64,000 nucleotides of DNA from Bacteroidia bacterium (lineage in GTDB: Bacteria; Bacteroidota; Bacteroidia; AKYH767-A; OLB10), in assembly GCA_016788165.1 (NCBI GenBank), contig JAEUTH010000021.1, positions 271,886-335,885 on the forward strand, in the 5' to 3' direction. Below, in pieces: positions 1 to 9,290 of the stretch (its first letter is position 1; each line of letters starts with the position of its first letter). The position numbers and the translations under genes were made by a program. The notes below the pieces were generated by a model. That model worked only from the letters and a program-made list of their open reading frames with translations. It ran no database searches and was not told the origin of the DNA.

Positions 1-2
1 AT

Positions 3-905
3 GATGTAAAGCCATATAACTTTATTAAAGACAGTTTGTATTTAATTGAAGTTACATTTTACGAATCGGTTGGCGATGGCAGTGTTGCATTAGTCTGGGA
101 TGCTTTTAGCTCTCAAGAGAATATTAAAAAATCGGTTGCAATTGCATCAGAAGCCGAAGTAATAGTTTTTGTTGCAGGCATTAACGAAGGTGAGTTTAAT
201 GACAGGGCTTCGCTGCAATTGCCTGGCATGCAAGAGGCTTTATTGGATAAACTTTTTGAATTGAAGAAACCCGTAGTGGTTTTATTGGTTGGTGGTAGTG
301 CAGTTACCATGTCTTGGCTACAAAAAGCTGATGCAGTAATGCAAGTATGGTATCCGGGGCAGCAAGGCGGGCATGCAATTGCATCTGTACTGTATGGTAC
401 TTCTCCATCGGGCAAATTACCTTTTACCTGGCCGGTTAGCGAAGCGCAGTTACCATTAGTATATAATCATAAGCCAACAGGACGCGGCAATGATTATACA
501 GACCTAAGTGGCAAACCTTTATTTCCGTTCGGTTATGGTTTAAGCTATTCAACATTTTCATACAGCAACCTGCAGTTATCAAAAGCAATTATAAAATCTG
601 ATGAAAACCTTACTGTATCATGCAGTATAACCAATACCGGCATTGTAAAGGCTGACGAAGTAATTCAACTTTATATTAAAGATAAGGTAGCCAGCTATGC
701 ACAACCGGTTATGGCATTGAAAGGCTTTAAAAGATTGCAATTGCAACCTAATGAAAGTAAAAAAGTAACTTTTAAAATTTTGCCGCACATGCTTACCGTT
801 TTAGACGATAACTTAAAACCTGTTGTCGAACCCGGTTTTTTTGAAGTTTTAATTGGCGCATCGTCAGCCGATATTAAATTAAGAACTGAGTTTGAAGTAA
901 AATAG
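3..905 (+). CDS. Glycoside hydrolase family 3 beta-glucosidase-like protein, 5' end outside the window
   Basis: The reading frame is open from base 3, so this is the C-terminal part of a larger gene; the TTG at 36 is not a real start. The first roughly 30 residues look like the end of a PA14-type insert (a strand ending in VALVWD), as in yeast-type GH3 enzymes. The GH3 C-terminal alpha/beta domain follows, with the family motif E-x-x-DR-x-x-L-x-LPG-x-Q carrying the usual acid/base region, then GKLPFTWP and FPFGYGLSYSTF, and a fibronectin III-like tail. Known family role: hydrolysis of terminal beta-glucosyl or xylosyl residues, normally periplasmic; the signal peptide and nucleophile Asp lie outside the window. 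Its stop directly abuts the stop of the convergent folA. Confidence 0.9.
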   Translation, partial: DVKPYNFIKDSLYLIEVTFYESVGDGSVALVWDAFSSQENIKKSVAIASEAEVIVFVAGINEGEFNDRASLQLPGMQEALLDKLFELKKPVVVLLVGGSAVTMSWLQKADAVMQVWYPGQQGGHAIASVLYGTSPSGKLPFTWPVSEAQLPLVYNHKPTGRGNDYTDLSGKPLFPFGYGLSYSTFSYSNLQLSKAIIKSDENLTVSCSITNTGIVKADEVIQLYIKDKVASYAQPVMALKGFKRLQLQPNESKKVTFKILPHMLTVLDDNLKPVVEPGFFEVLIGASSADIKLRTEFEVK

Positions 906-1391
906 TTACTTGCGGATTAATGTAATGAATTTATATGCAAAGGGATGTTTATCATCAACATCGAAACTTTCGGATTTTGTAACAACCCATTGGCTAAAAT
1001 CAATTTCGGGGAAGTACGTATCACCATCAAAACTTTGCTGTACTTGTGTTAGATAAATTTGTTGCGCTATCGGCAAAGCAACTTTATATATTTCGCCACC
1101 ACCAACAATAAAAACTTCGTCTTTATGCTTGCATTTTTCCAGAGCCAGTTCAAGCGAATTAACCACAATAGCGCCTTTGGCATCAAAATCTTTTTGTGTA
1201 CTTATAACAATGGTTACACGGTTTGGCAATGGCTTACCAATGCTTTCAAATGTTTTTCGACCCATAATTATGGTGCCACCTGTTGTTATATTTTTAAAAT
1301 GCCTTAAGTCATTAGGCAAATGCCATAATAGCTTATTGTTTTGGCCAATTACCCAATTACTACTTACGGCTACTACCAGTGTTACTTTCAC
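906..1391 (-). CDS. folA: Dihydrofolate reductase
   Basis: A 161-residue type I dihydrofolate reductase, the normal family length. It reduces dihydrofolate to tetrahydrofolate with NADPH in the cytoplasm and so regenerates the folate oxidised by thymidylate synthase. Visible features are the N-terminal strand and Met20-type loop (VIGQNNKLLWHLPNDL), with the acidic catalytic residue at D28, the NADPH-binding IIMGRKTFESIGKPLPNR segment, and IVGGGEIY near residue 97. thyA lies 1 kb away on the same strand, but an FkbM gene on the other strand separates them, so the usual thyA-folA adjacency is broken. The 3' end touches the GH3 stop with no intervening base. Confidence 0.97.
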   Translation of the reverse strand: MKVTLVVAVSSNWVIGQNNKLLWHLPNDLRHFKNITTGGTIIMGRKTFESIGKPLPNRVTIVISTQKDFDAKGAIVVNSLELALEKCKHKDEVFIVGGGEIYKVALPIAQQIYLTQVQQSFDGDTYFPEIDFSQWVVTKSESFDVDDKHPFAYKFITLIRK

Positions 1392-1520
1392 AAGAAATAA
1401 TTTATTAAAGTTGCAAATAAAACATATTAAACGGCTTAAACAGCCACATGCATTTACTACGAATTAAATGAGTGCAACAATGATATTTATCTAAGTCAAG
1501 TTATGTTGTAGTATTGAGCC

Positions 1521-2357
1521 ATGATTGTTGTTAAGTATTTTATCGCTTATTTTTTACGAATTATAATGGCCATACCTGCCTTCCGAAATTATTATTTTGG
1601 ATTGTATAAAAAGGTAATAAAGCCTTATTCGCTTTTTAAAAATGTGGTAGTTAAAACGAAACATCAGGGTATCATATTTCAGCTGCACTTAAACGATTGG
1701 ATTGCACAGAATATTTACTTTTTGCGTAGTTACGAAAAACCGGAGCTCGCATATTTTAAAAGCCAACTAAAACCCAATAGTGTTTTTATTGATATAGGTG
1801 CAAACATTGGTCTTTACGCTTTAAATGCTGCTAAAGTATGTTTGCAAGGTAAAGTATATGCATTCGAACCTTTTAAAATTAACAGCAAGGCATTACTAAA
1901 CAATGCGCACCTGAATGGATTAAATATTATTTGGTTTGACAAGGCCGTTTCGAATCACAATAATTCCTTAAACTTATTTTACAGCGAAAGCCAACAAAAT
2001 TTAGGTGCGGTAAGCATTTTAAATACCGGAGGGCAACAATTTACTGTACAAGCAACAACATTAGATGCTTTTGTTAGTGAACAACAGATAGATAAAATTG
2101 ATTTTATTAAACTTGATATTGAAGGTAGTGAGCTGGCAGCATTAGAAGGTATGCGCTATGTTTTACAACAATACAATTTGCAGCTTATGGTTGAAATTGA
2201 TTTAGAAATATTAGCTGGTTTGGCCCATAATGCAGCAGATATACACAACTACATGGCTACTTTAAAATACAAAGCTTACTATTTACAAGCTGATGGTTTA
2301 CTAACTGAGCATGCAAACTTAGCCGTAAGTAAAAATGTAATTTTTAAAAGAAGTTAA
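1521..2357 (+). CDS. FkbM family SAM-dependent methyltransferase
   Basis: A 278-residue protein with the Rossmann methyltransferase signature of the FkbM family. SAM motif I is [14 protein letters not shown] (about residue 90), followed by YAFEPF as the acidic post-I strand and [19 protein letters not shown] around residue 195. Family members O-methylate sugars or polyketides; the substrate here cannot be told. The N-terminus (residues 1-25) is hydrophobic and basic and could be a membrane-associating helix. The gene stands alone on the plus strand between folA and thyA, both on the minus strand, and its last four bases overlap the end of thyA. It looks like an insertion into a folate gene pair. 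Confidence 0.88.
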   Translation: MIVVKYFIAYFLRIIMAIPAFRNYYFGLYKKVIKPYSLFKNVVVKTKHQGIIFQLHLNDWIAQNIYFLRSYEKPELAYFKSQLKPNSVFIDIGANIGLYALNAAKVCLQGKVYAFEPFKINSKALLNNAHLNGLNIIWFDKAVSNHNNSLNLFYSESQQNLGAVSILNTGGQQFTVQATTLDAFVSEQQIDKIDFIKLDIEGSELAALEGMRYVLQQYNLQLMVEIDLEILAGLAHNAADIHNYMATLKYKAYYLQADGLLTEHANLAVSKNVIFKRS

Positions 2358-3148
2358 ACAGCTACTTCGGCCTTTATGTGTGGATGCGGATTATAATCCT
2401 GTAAAGCAAAGTCATCAAATTTAAAATCGAATATCGAAGTTATAGATTTGTTTAATAGCATTTGAGGCAAGGGTCTTATTTCGCGTGTAAGTTGTAGCTG
2501 TGCTTGCTCAATATGGTTGGTATATAAATGTGCATCGCCTAAAGTATGTACAAATTCACCCGGTTGTAAATTACAAACTTGTGCAATCATCATAGTTAAC
2601 AAGGCATAAGATGCAATATTAAATGGAACCCCCAAAAATATATCGGCACTGCGTTGATATAATTGACAACTTAATTTGTTGTTGGCAACGTAAAACTGAA
2701 ACATGGTGTGGCACGGTGGTAAAGCCATTTTGCCAATATCGCTTACATTCCAAGCACTGATAATGAGCCTGCGCGAGTCGGGCGATTTTTTAATCATTTC
2801 AATTAAAGTACTTAATTGGTCAATAACAACACCATCAGGACTTTGCCAACTACGCCATTGTTTGCCGTACACAGGGCCTAAATTGCCATTTTCATCAGCC
2901 CATTCATCCCATATTTTAACGCCATTTTGTGTTAAGTAATTTATGTTGGTGCTACCACTAATAAACCAAAGCAACTCATGAATAATACTTTTGGTATGCA
3001 ATTTTTTGGTAGTAACTAACGGAAAACCAGCACTCAAATCGAATCGCATTTGATAGCCAAAAACAGAAGTGGTGCCGGTTCCGGTTCTATCCGTTTTGTT
3101 TATGCCATTTAGCAACACATGTTGCATTAAATCATGATATTGTTTCAT
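2354..3148 (-). CDS. thyA: Thymidylate synthase (ThyA type)
   Basis: 264 residues, the same length as the Escherichia coli enzyme and alignable throughout by eye. It methylates dUMP to dTMP using methylenetetrahydrofolate, producing dihydrofolate for FolA. Visible landmarks are the RTGTGT phosphate loop near residue 21, [22 protein letters not shown], the catalytic Cys in [12 protein letters not shown] (C146 by length equivalence), the [19 protein letters not shown] substrate loop, and a C-terminus ending in KAEVAV. It begins 16 bases after the bifunctional-nuclease gene and is probably cotranscribed with it. Its 3' end overlaps the convergent FkbM gene by 4 bases. Confidence 0.98.
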   Translation of the reverse strand: MKQYHDLMQHVLLNGINKTDRTGTGTTSVFGYQMRFDLSAGFPLVTTKKLHTKSIIHELLWFISGSTNINYLTQNGVKIWDEWADENGNLGPVYGKQWRSWQSPDGVVIDQLSTLIEMIKKSPDSRRLIISAWNVSDIGKMALPPCHTMFQFYVANNKLSCQLYQRSADIFLGVPFNIASYALLTMMIAQVCNLQPGEFVHTLGDAHLYTNHIEQAQLQLTREIRPLPQMLLNKSITSIFDFKFDDFALQDYNPHPHIKAEVAV

Positions 3149-3164
3149 GCAGGTAGTTGTATAT

Positions 3165-3767
3165 CTACTTTTTACGTTTCTTTAATTCATCACGAATTCT
3201 GGATGCGCGTTCGTATGCCTCGTCATCCAAAGCCTTGGCAAGCATTTCCTGAAGTTGCGATGCCGATAATCCGCTAAACTCATTCATGTTTATAACGGGC
3301 TTTTTTGTTTCAACAGGTTTTAATGGAGTTTTTATTTCAGGTAAGGGCTCATCACGCTCATCAAGTGTAACACCGGCTTGCATAAGTATATTTTCGAATG
3401 TATAAATAGGACAATTAAAACGTACTGCCATAGCAACGGCATCACTTGTACGCGCATCAATTTCTATGGTTTGATTGCCATCTGTACAAACCATTTTTGC
3501 ATAAAAAATACCTTCCTTTAAATTGTATATTATAACTTCAATAACATCAATTAAAAAAGCATCTGCAAAGCTTTTAAATAAATCGTGTGTGAGCGGCCTG
3601 GTTGGCACCATGTTTTCTAACATCACGGCAATGGCTTGCGCTTCAAAATTTCCTATTATTATGGGCAGTCTTCTATTGCCCTCACTTTCGTTAAGTATAA
3701 GTGCATAAGCACCTGATTGCGTTTGGCTAAATGACAATCCAACAATTTCTAATTTAATCTTATTCAT
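3165..3767 (-). CDS. Bifunctional nuclease-domain (BFN/DUF151) protein with UVR motif
   Basis: A 200-residue protein. Residues 1-135 form a BFN (DUF151) domain, recognisable from [35 protein letters not shown] and [15 protein letters not shown]. After a proline/lysine linker, residues 165-200 form a UvrB/UvrC-type helical hairpin ([20 protein letters not shown]). BFN proteins have been reported to have nuclease activity in plants and archaea, but the bacterial role is unclear. The gene lies directly upstream of thyA, with a 16-base gap, an arrangement I recognise from other Bacteroidota, though its meaning is not established. Confidence 0.85.
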   Translation of the reverse strand: MNKIKLEIVGLSFSQTQSGAYALILNESEGNRRLPIIIGNFEAQAIAVMLENMVPTRPLTHDLFKSFADAFLIDVIEVIIYNLKEGIFYAKMVCTDGNQTIEIDARTSDAVAMAVRFNCPIYTFENILMQAGVTLDERDEPLPEIKTPLKPVETKKPVINMNEFSGLSASQLQEMLAKALDDEAYERASRIRDELKKRKK

Positions 3768-3881
3768 AGTGCCCTAAAAAGCGCTTTACCTACTTTATTA
3801 AAAGTAAAAATATTTTAAAACCAATTACAATTGCAATACGCAGCGTTAATTTATAAACCTTTATTCAGGTGAAAATAAAAT

Positions 3882-5510
3882 TTACGATTGTAAAAAGGGA
3901 TAACGATAATCTGTAGGCGGATCGAAGGTTTCCTTAATGGTTCGGGGTGATACCCAACGTAATAAATTTATCATCGAACCTGCTTTATCATTAGTGCCTG
4001 ATGCACGGCCACCACCAAATGGTTGTTGCCCAACTACGGCACCGGTACATTTATCGTTAATGTAAAAATTGCCTGCTGCATGCACCAACCGTTTCGTTGT
4101 TTTTTCAATAATATATCTGTCAGTAGCCATTATCGATCCGGTTAAAGCGTATTCGCTGGTAGTGTCAACCAAATCTAAAGCCGCATCAAAATTGCTTTCA
4201 TCATAAACATAAATGGTTAAAACAGGTCCAAATAGCTCTTCACACATGGTTATATAGTCCGGTTTTTTTGCTAATAAAACAGTTGGCGCAATAAAATATC
4301 CTTTGTTCTTATCATAAGTACCACCGGCTATAATTTCAACTTCATTGCTTTGCTTTGCATTATCAATGTATTGCGATAATTTATCAAAGCTTGCTTCATC
4401 AATTACTGCATTAACAAAGTTGCCAAAATCTTCGGTACCGCCCATTTTAAAGGTAGCTAAGTCAGCAATTAAATGTGCTTTAACCTCGTCCCATTTGCTT
4501 GATGGAATGTATGCCCGCGATGCTGCCGAACATTTTTGACCTTGATACTCAAATGCACCGCGTGCCAAAGCTGTTGCTACTTCGGACGATGAAGCCGATT
4601 CATGCATCAAAATAAAATCCTTACCACCGGTTTCGCCTACAATGCGTGGATACGATTTATAGCGATGTATGTTATTACCAATGGTTTTCCAGATATTTTG
4701 AAATACGCCTGTTGAGCCTGTAAAATGGATACCTGCAAAATCGCGATGCGAAAAAATGATATCACCTGCAACACCACCCGGAACGTAAATGAGGTTAATT
4801 ACACCGGCTGGCAAACCTGCTTTAATAAATACTTCCATTAAAACACGTGCTGCATAAATTTGTGTATTGCTGCATTTCCAAACAACAGTATTGCCCATCA
4901 TGGCAACGCATGTAGGCAAATTGCCTGCAATTGCTGTAAAATTAAATGGAGTTAAGGCAAACACAAATCCTTCTAAAGGCCTCCACTCTACTCTGTTCCA
5001 CACACCTTTTGATGAAATAGGTTGTTGGGTATAAATTTCGCGTGCATACGAAACATTAAACCTTAAAAAGTCAATCATTTCGCAGGCCGAATCAATCTCA
5101 GCCTGATAGGCATTTTTAGATTGGCCTAACATGGTAGCTGCATTAATTATGGGGCGGTAAGGGCCGGCTAACAACTCAGCAGCTTTTAAAAAGATAGCCG
5201 CACGTTGTTCCCATTCCATTGCGGCCCAGGCAGTACGTGCTTGCAAAGCCGCATTAATGGCTTGGGTTACATGTGTGCCATCGCCTTCATGATAATAGCC
5301 TAATACATGTTGATGGTCATGTGGGGGTGCCAGTTTCTTTTTCTTGTTAGAACGTACTTCTTCACCGTTTATATACATAGGCACATCAATAACTTCGCTA
5401 CGCATTTTTGATATTGCAGCTTGAAGGTGTTTGCGTTCGTTACTTCCGGGTGCATAGTTTAATACCGGTTCGTTAATGGCTGTAGGTACTTGAAAAATTC
5501 CGTATGACAT
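3882..5510 (-). CDS. pruA: 1-pyrroline-5-carboxylate (glutamate semialdehyde) dehydrogenase
   Basis: A 542-residue aldehyde dehydrogenase of the P5C dehydrogenase group, which oxidises L-glutamate gamma-semialdehyde to glutamate with NAD. Visible features: the cofactor segment FTGSTGVFQNIW, the general-base Glu in VGETGGKDF, the catalytic Cys in GQKCSAASRAY (C327), and the C-terminal GAVVGQQPFGGGRASGTNDKAG loop region that marks P5C dehydrogenases. The fused proline dehydrogenase domain of proteobacterial PutA is absent, as is usual in Bacteroidota. With rocD elsewhere in the window it would complete ornithine to glutamate. A TACATTTG element sits just upstream. Confidence 0.95.
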   Translation of the reverse strand: MSYGIFQVPTAINEPVLNYAPGSNERKHLQAAISKMRSEVIDVPMYINGEEVRSNKKKKLAPPHDHQHVLGYYHEGDGTHVTQAINAALQARTAWAAMEWEQRAAIFLKAAELLAGPYRPIINAATMLGQSKNAYQAEIDSACEMIDFLRFNVSYAREIYTQQPISSKGVWNRVEWRPLEGFVFALTPFNFTAIAGNLPTCVAMMGNTVVWKCSNTQIYAARVLMEVFIKAGLPAGVINLIYVPGGVAGDIIFSHRDFAGIHFTGSTGVFQNIWKTIGNNIHRYKSYPRIVGETGGKDFILMHESASSSEVATALARGAFEYQGQKCSAASRAYIPSSKWDEVKAHLIADLATFKMGGTEDFGNFVNAVIDEASFDKLSQYIDNAKQSNEVEIIAGGTYDKNKGYFIAPTVLLAKKPDYITMCEELFGPVLTIYVYDESNFDAALDLVDTTSEYALTGSIMATDRYIIEKTTKRLVHAAGNFYINDKCTGAVVGQQPFGGGRASGTNDKAGSMINLLRWVSPRTIKETFDPPTDYRYPFLQS

Positions 5511-5532
5511 ATTGCTGATTTTTTAAGAGGCG

Positions 5533-5540
5533 CAAATGTA
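5533..5540 (-). promoter_or_regulatory. Candidate -7 promoter element for pruA (TACATTTG)
   Basis: On the minus strand the site reads TACATTTGC, a full match to the Bacteroidota -7 consensus TAnnTTTG, 22 bases upstream of the pruA start. No TTG lies 17-23 bases further upstream, so the -33 element is missing or diverged. Confidence 0.4.
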
Positions 5541-5652
5541 GTTAAACCCGATGCAAAAAAAAGTGTATTTGCCTTTTGTATTATTCCGGTAAGTCGAATA
5601 GTAGAATTTATGATGTCGTGTTTATTTCTATTTAAAATCAATGGCCCATTTG

Positions 5653-5684
5653 TTTGGCTAAATACATTACTAAAATTACATTTG
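5653..5684 (+). promoter_or_regulatory. Bacteroidota-type promoter TTTG-N20-TACATTTG
   Basis: TTTG at 5653-5656 is followed after 20 bases by TACATTTG at 5677-5684, matching both the -33 and -7 elements of the sigma-ABfr/Flavobacterium promoter consensus with allowed spacing. It points at the T9SS cargo gene starting at 5744 and predicts a leader of about 50 bases that contains an 18-bp palindrome. Confidence 0.65.
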
Positions 5685-5709
5685 CCACCCATTAAAATCA
5701 GTATAACAA

Positions 5710-5727
5710 GTTGATAGTGCTATCAAC
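5710..5727. promoter_or_regulatory. Operator-like palindrome in the leader of the T9SS cargo gene
   Basis: GTTGATAG and CTATCAAC are perfect 8-base inverted arms separated by TG. The site lies about 20 bases downstream of the predicted transcription start and 16 bases before the ATG at 5744. Symmetry of this size suits a dimeric repressor; as RNA the 2-base loop is too tight unless the stem opens. Confidence 0.45.
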
Positions 5728-5743
5728 AAAAATTAGTAAGCCG

Positions 5744-7654
5744 ATGATAAAATTTACAAGTAACTTTTTTAGCCTTATGATGGCATGCCTACTACCTGTG
5801 TTAGGTTTTAGCCAAATTAAAATAACCGGTAAGCAAATGGCACCTCCCGCTAATTTTGCAGGTATGAATGATGCAGGTGTTTTTGCCAGTGATCCCAGCA
5901 ATAGGTTAAGTAAATGGCCACTATTTCAAAGTGCTGCTTTTACAGTTGATGGCCGAATTAAAAATTTTGGCGCATTAAAAAACGATTCGGTTTTGGTAAA
6001 TGTTGAAATTATGGATGCCCTTGCTAATGTTGTATTTACGGGCAGTCAGACGGTGTATAACATTGATTCGGCATTAACTGCAAACTTCAGTGTTGGTTCA
6101 TATACTGCAAGCACTTTAGGTTTACACACAATTAAGACGTATTGTACTTTATTAGGTATTGCCGATGATGATATCAGTAACGATACTTTGTACTCGTATT
6201 TTACCGTAACAGACTCAACATTCTCGCGTGATTATGCTGATGTATCAGGCATTACCAATAAAAGCACTTTTAACTCGGCTGCAGGTTCAGAAACGGTAAT
6301 GGGTATGACTTATTCATTAAATCAACCTGATATGTTAACGGCAATTGAGTTTACATTAGACAAACCAAAAAATGTTGGCGACTCGTTATATGCTGTAGTT
6401 TACACTGTAAATGCTACCGGTTTCCCGGATACGCTTATTGCCACAACCGTTGTTCATTTTTTAGATTCGACAGATGTTAACAGCGTAAAAAATTATCGTT
6501 TGCAAATGGCTAATGGCCCATTGCAATTACCTGCCGGTAAGTTTTTTATTGGCATTCGCGAAATTAAAAACATTAATGTAGCAGCTACTCCACGTATTTT
6601 TACTACCTATACGGTGTTTAATCGTAATTTAAACTACAGCCCTATTTGGAAACGTAACGAAGAGTTTAGCGAGTTTTTTGTATATGTATTGCATCCCGAA
6701 TTTGGCTGTACATTACAGGTTACTGATAGCACCACTACCGAAACCTGTGCCAGCGCCAATGCAATGGCTCAGGTATTTATAAATGGCGCTTCAGGTGCTT
6801 ATACTTATTTATGGAGCAATGGTAATACAACTGATATGATAAGCAATATTACCGGTGGTACCTATACAGTAACTGTTACTGATGCAGCCGGTTGTGTAAT
6901 ATATAAAACTGTTACTGTAAATGCCGACCCTATTCCGGTTATTGACTCGGCTGCCAGTGTTAATGCAAATTGTAATGCTACAACAACCGGTAGCGCACAA
7001 ATTTTTGTAAACAGTGGAATTTTGCCTTACACGTTTTTATGGACGGGCAATACCACTTCAACCAGCGATACAGCAAACAATTTAGCAGCAGGTAATTACA
7101 GTGTATTGGTAACTGATGCTAATGGCTGTTCGGTTACACAAAATTTTGTGATAAATGAACCGGCAGCAATAACAAGTATTATAACTACTTCGCCTGATAA
7201 TGGCAATAACACAGGTATTGCATTTGCAGTTGTAAGTGGTGGCACAACGCCCTATAGTTATTTCTGGAGTAATGGTAATACTACTGCAACAGCGACCGGT
7301 TTGGCTGCAGGTACTTATATTTTAGTGGTTACTGATGCAAATGGATGTGTATATTCTACCAATGTTGTTGTTTCAAGTGTTTCGGCAATACCTGATGATG
7401 TAAATGTGGTTAGCTTGCAAATGTATCCCAATCCAGTTATCAGCAACCTATCAATTAAGGCGCAATTGCATACGGCATCAACCGTAACGTTTCATGTTTT
7501 TGATGTAACAGGTAAAATAATTTACACCTATTTAAGTGAAGTTACTAAAGAAGTTAATCACCAAATAAATACAGCAACTTGGGCTGCGGGTAATTACATG
7601 GTACAAATGGTTACTGATAGTGGAGTAAGTTTGCAGCGGATTGTTAAAAAATAA
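5744..7654 (+). CDS. Secreted protein with SprB repeats and T9SS type A sorting domain
   Basis: I chose the ATG at 5744 over a TTG at 5711 because it begins directly with a signal peptide (MIKFTSNFFSLMMACLLPVLGFSQ) and the TTG lies inside a palindrome. The 636-residue protein has an unassigned N-terminal half of about 330 residues, three SprB-type repeats (roughly residues 330-540; each with YxYxWSNGNTT and a closing Y-x-V-x-VTDAxGC), and a C-terminal T9SS type A sorting domain beginning LQMYPNPV. Known roles of such domains: the sorting domain directs passage through the T9SS outer-membrane channel and is then cleaved. It is therefore a predicted cell-surface or released protein; the function of the N-terminal half is not recognised. 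A strong terminator follows. Confidence 0.85.
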   Translation: MIKFTSNFFSLMMACLLPVLGFSQIKITGKQMAPPANFAGMNDAGVFASDPSNRLSKWPLFQSAAFTVDGRIKNFGALKNDSVLVNVEIMDALANVVFTGSQTVYNIDSALTANFSVGSYTASTLGLHTIKTYCTLLGIADDDISNDTLYSYFTVTDSTFSRDYADVSGITNKSTFNSAAGSETVMGMTYSLNQPDMLTAIEFTLDKPKNVGDSLYAVVYTVNATGFPDTLIATTVVHFLDSTDVNSVKNYRLQMANGPLQLPAGKFFIGIREIKNINVAATPRIFTTYTVFNRNLNYSPIWKRNEEFSEFFVYVLHPEFGCTLQVTDSTTTETCASANAMAQVFINGASGAYTYLWSNGNTTDMISNITGGTYTVTVTDAAGCVIYKTVTVNADPIPVIDSAASVNANCNATTTGSAQIFVNSGILPYTFLWTGNTTSTSDTANNLAAGNYSVLVTDANGCSVTQNFVINEPAAITSIITTSPDNGNNTGIAFAVVSGGTTPYSYFWSNGNTTATATGLAAGTYILVVTDANGCVYSTNVVVSSVSAIPDDVNVVSLQMYPNPVISNLSIKAQLHTASTVTFHVFDVTGKIIYTYLSEVTKEVNHQINTATWAAGNYMVQMVTDSGVSLQRIVKK

Positions 7655-7672
7655 TTCAAACAAAAAATGTTT

Positions 7673-7704
7673 AAAAGCCCTGCTATTTGCGGGGCTTTTT
7701 TTTT
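7673..7704 (+). terminator. Intrinsic terminator after the T9SS cargo gene
   Basis: AAAAGCCCTGC pairs with GCGGGGCTTTT (one T-G wobble, 5-base loop) and is followed by an unbroken run of T, starting 19 bases after the stop codon. Confidence 0.9.
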
Positions 7705-7923
7705 AGTCAGACATGTTATCCTAATGTAACATACTTTCTAAATACTTCAAATGTAGCAGCGGTGGCAAACAGCTAAAGCCGCAACAAGTAAACACCATAA
7801 ATATTACTAACAAATTGATGTTGACTATTTAAATGTTATACTCATCTAACACCTTATTGTATAAATATTTTTACCCAAAAGCTTTGCAACAAAATTTGTT
7901 TAGCGTTTTAAATTTAAGGTACT

Positions 7924-9285
7924 ATGGTAAAAAAAACAGTGCGTAAAGCTCAGGCAAAAAACAATAAGAAAATTTTTGTGCTCGATACATCAGCCATTTT
8001 ATTCGATCACAACGTAATACAAAATTTTAAGGAGCACGATGTAGCCATACCCATAACTGTTTTAGAAGAAGTTGATAGATTTAAAAAAGGTAATGATGTT
8101 ATTAACTTTGAGGCAAGAGAGTTTATCAGATCATTAGATACACTTAGTCAAAGTTTTACATTGAATGATTGGATTCCATTAAACGGACCTACAAAAGGTA
8201 AACTTAAGGTGTTGATGAATGAAGATAGCACAGTTGATGCCAATAAAGTTTTTAATGAAAAGAAAGCTGATCATAACATAATTAATGCTGCCTTAAGATT
8301 GCAGGAAGACTTGCCGGGCCGCAAAGTGGTATTAATTAGTAAGGATATAAATCTTCGGCTAAAAGCAAAATCGTTGGAATTAACATCTGAAGATTATAAT
8401 ACCGGCAAAGTAAAAGATTTAGAAGGCCTTTACACCGGTTGCAGTGTAGTTGAAAATTTGCAGCGTAAATTAATTGATGCTTTATATACCCAAGGTAGTT
8501 ATCATTATAAATCTATTTTTAAAACAAGGCCATTAGCCAACCATTATTTTATTTTAAAAAGTAAAAATGATGAAGTAAGTGCTTTGGCATATTTTAATGC
8601 CGAAACCGATTGTATTGAAAGAATACAGAAAGAAAATGCAAGTGGCATAAAGCCCCGCAATGCCGAGCAAGCTTTTGCCATGCATGCCGTTTTAAACCCC
8701 AGTGTAAAGTTAGTAACGGTTCAAGGCATTGCCGGTACCGGTAAAACCTTAATTGCATTGGCATCTGCCTTAGAACAAAAAAGCAGCTATAGGCAAATAT
8801 ATTTAGCCCGGCCCATTGTACCTTTAAGCAACAAGGATATTGGCTACTTGCCCGGAGATATTAAATCGAAAATTAATCCTTACATGGAGCCACTTTGGGA
8901 TAATTTAAAATTTATTCAAAGTCAATATGCCGAAACAGATAAAGAGTTTAAAAAAATAAATGAAATGGTGGCCAATGAAAAACTACATGTAACGCCATTG
9001 GCTTACATACGTGGCCGCAGTTTAAGCAACATTTGTTTTATAATTGACGAAGCACAAAATTTAACGCCACATGAAGTAAAAACCATTATTACAAGAGCAG
9101 GCGAAAACACAAAAATTATTTTTACCGGTGATGTTTTTCAAATTGATACACCTTACCTCGACTCGCACAGCAATGGATTGTCAACACTTATTGATAAAGT
9201 AAAGGGGCAATCAATTTATGCACACATTACTTTAGAACATGGCGAACGAAGCGAACTTAGCAACCTGGCCGGTACTTTATTGTAA
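7924..9285 (+). CDS. PIN domain-PhoH ATPase fusion (PhoH2/YlaK type)
   Basis: 453 residues. A PIN ribonuclease-like domain occupies roughly residues 15-180, with the first conserved Asp in FVLDTSAILFD and further acidic positions in EEVDRF and KKADHNIINAA. A PhoH ATPase domain follows, with Walker A GIAGTGKT at residues 268-275, Walker B FIIDEAQN (D375), and FTGDVFQID as sensor region. Family members of this architecture have been described as ATP-dependent RNA-unwinding nucleases. The gene is monocistronic between a terminator and a convergent sugar operon. A weak promoter-like pair, TTG at 7857 and AAGCTTTG at 7879 with a 19-base spacer, lies upstream (7 of 8 matches in the -7 box). Confidence 0.92.
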   Translation: MVKKTVRKAQAKNNKKIFVLDTSAILFDHNVIQNFKEHDVAIPITVLEEVDRFKKGNDVINFEAREFIRSLDTLSQSFTLNDWIPLNGPTKGKLKVLMNEDSTVDANKVFNEKKADHNIINAALRLQEDLPGRKVVLISKDINLRLKAKSLELTSEDYNTGKVKDLEGLYTGCSVVENLQRKLIDALYTQGSYHYKSIFKTRPLANHYFILKSKNDEVSALAYFNAETDCIERIQKENASGIKPRNAEQAFAMHAVLNPSVKLVTVQGIAGTGKTLIALASALEQKSSYRQIYLARPIVPLSNKDIGYLPGDIKSKINPYMEPLWDNLKFIQSQYAETDKEFKKINEMVANEKLHVTPLAYIRGRSLSNICFIIDEAQNLTPHEVKTIITRAGENTKIIFTGDVFQIDTPYLDSHSNGLSTLIDKVKGQSIYAHITLEHGERSELSNLAGTLL

Positions 9286-9290
9286 ACAAA

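Noticed and set aside
5459..5692. A 77-codon minus-strand frame overlapping the pruA start
   Set aside because: Overlaps pruA and the promoter region, shows no family signal and has composition of noncoding DNA.
5711..5743. TTG start at 5711 for the T9SS cargo protein
   Set aside because: It lies within the 18-bp palindrome and puts polar residues before a good signal peptide that begins at the ATG at 5744.
7888..7900. AACAAA-A-TTTGTT palindrome upstream of the PhoH gene
   Set aside because: Short, AT-rich 6-bp arms; not distinguishable from background.
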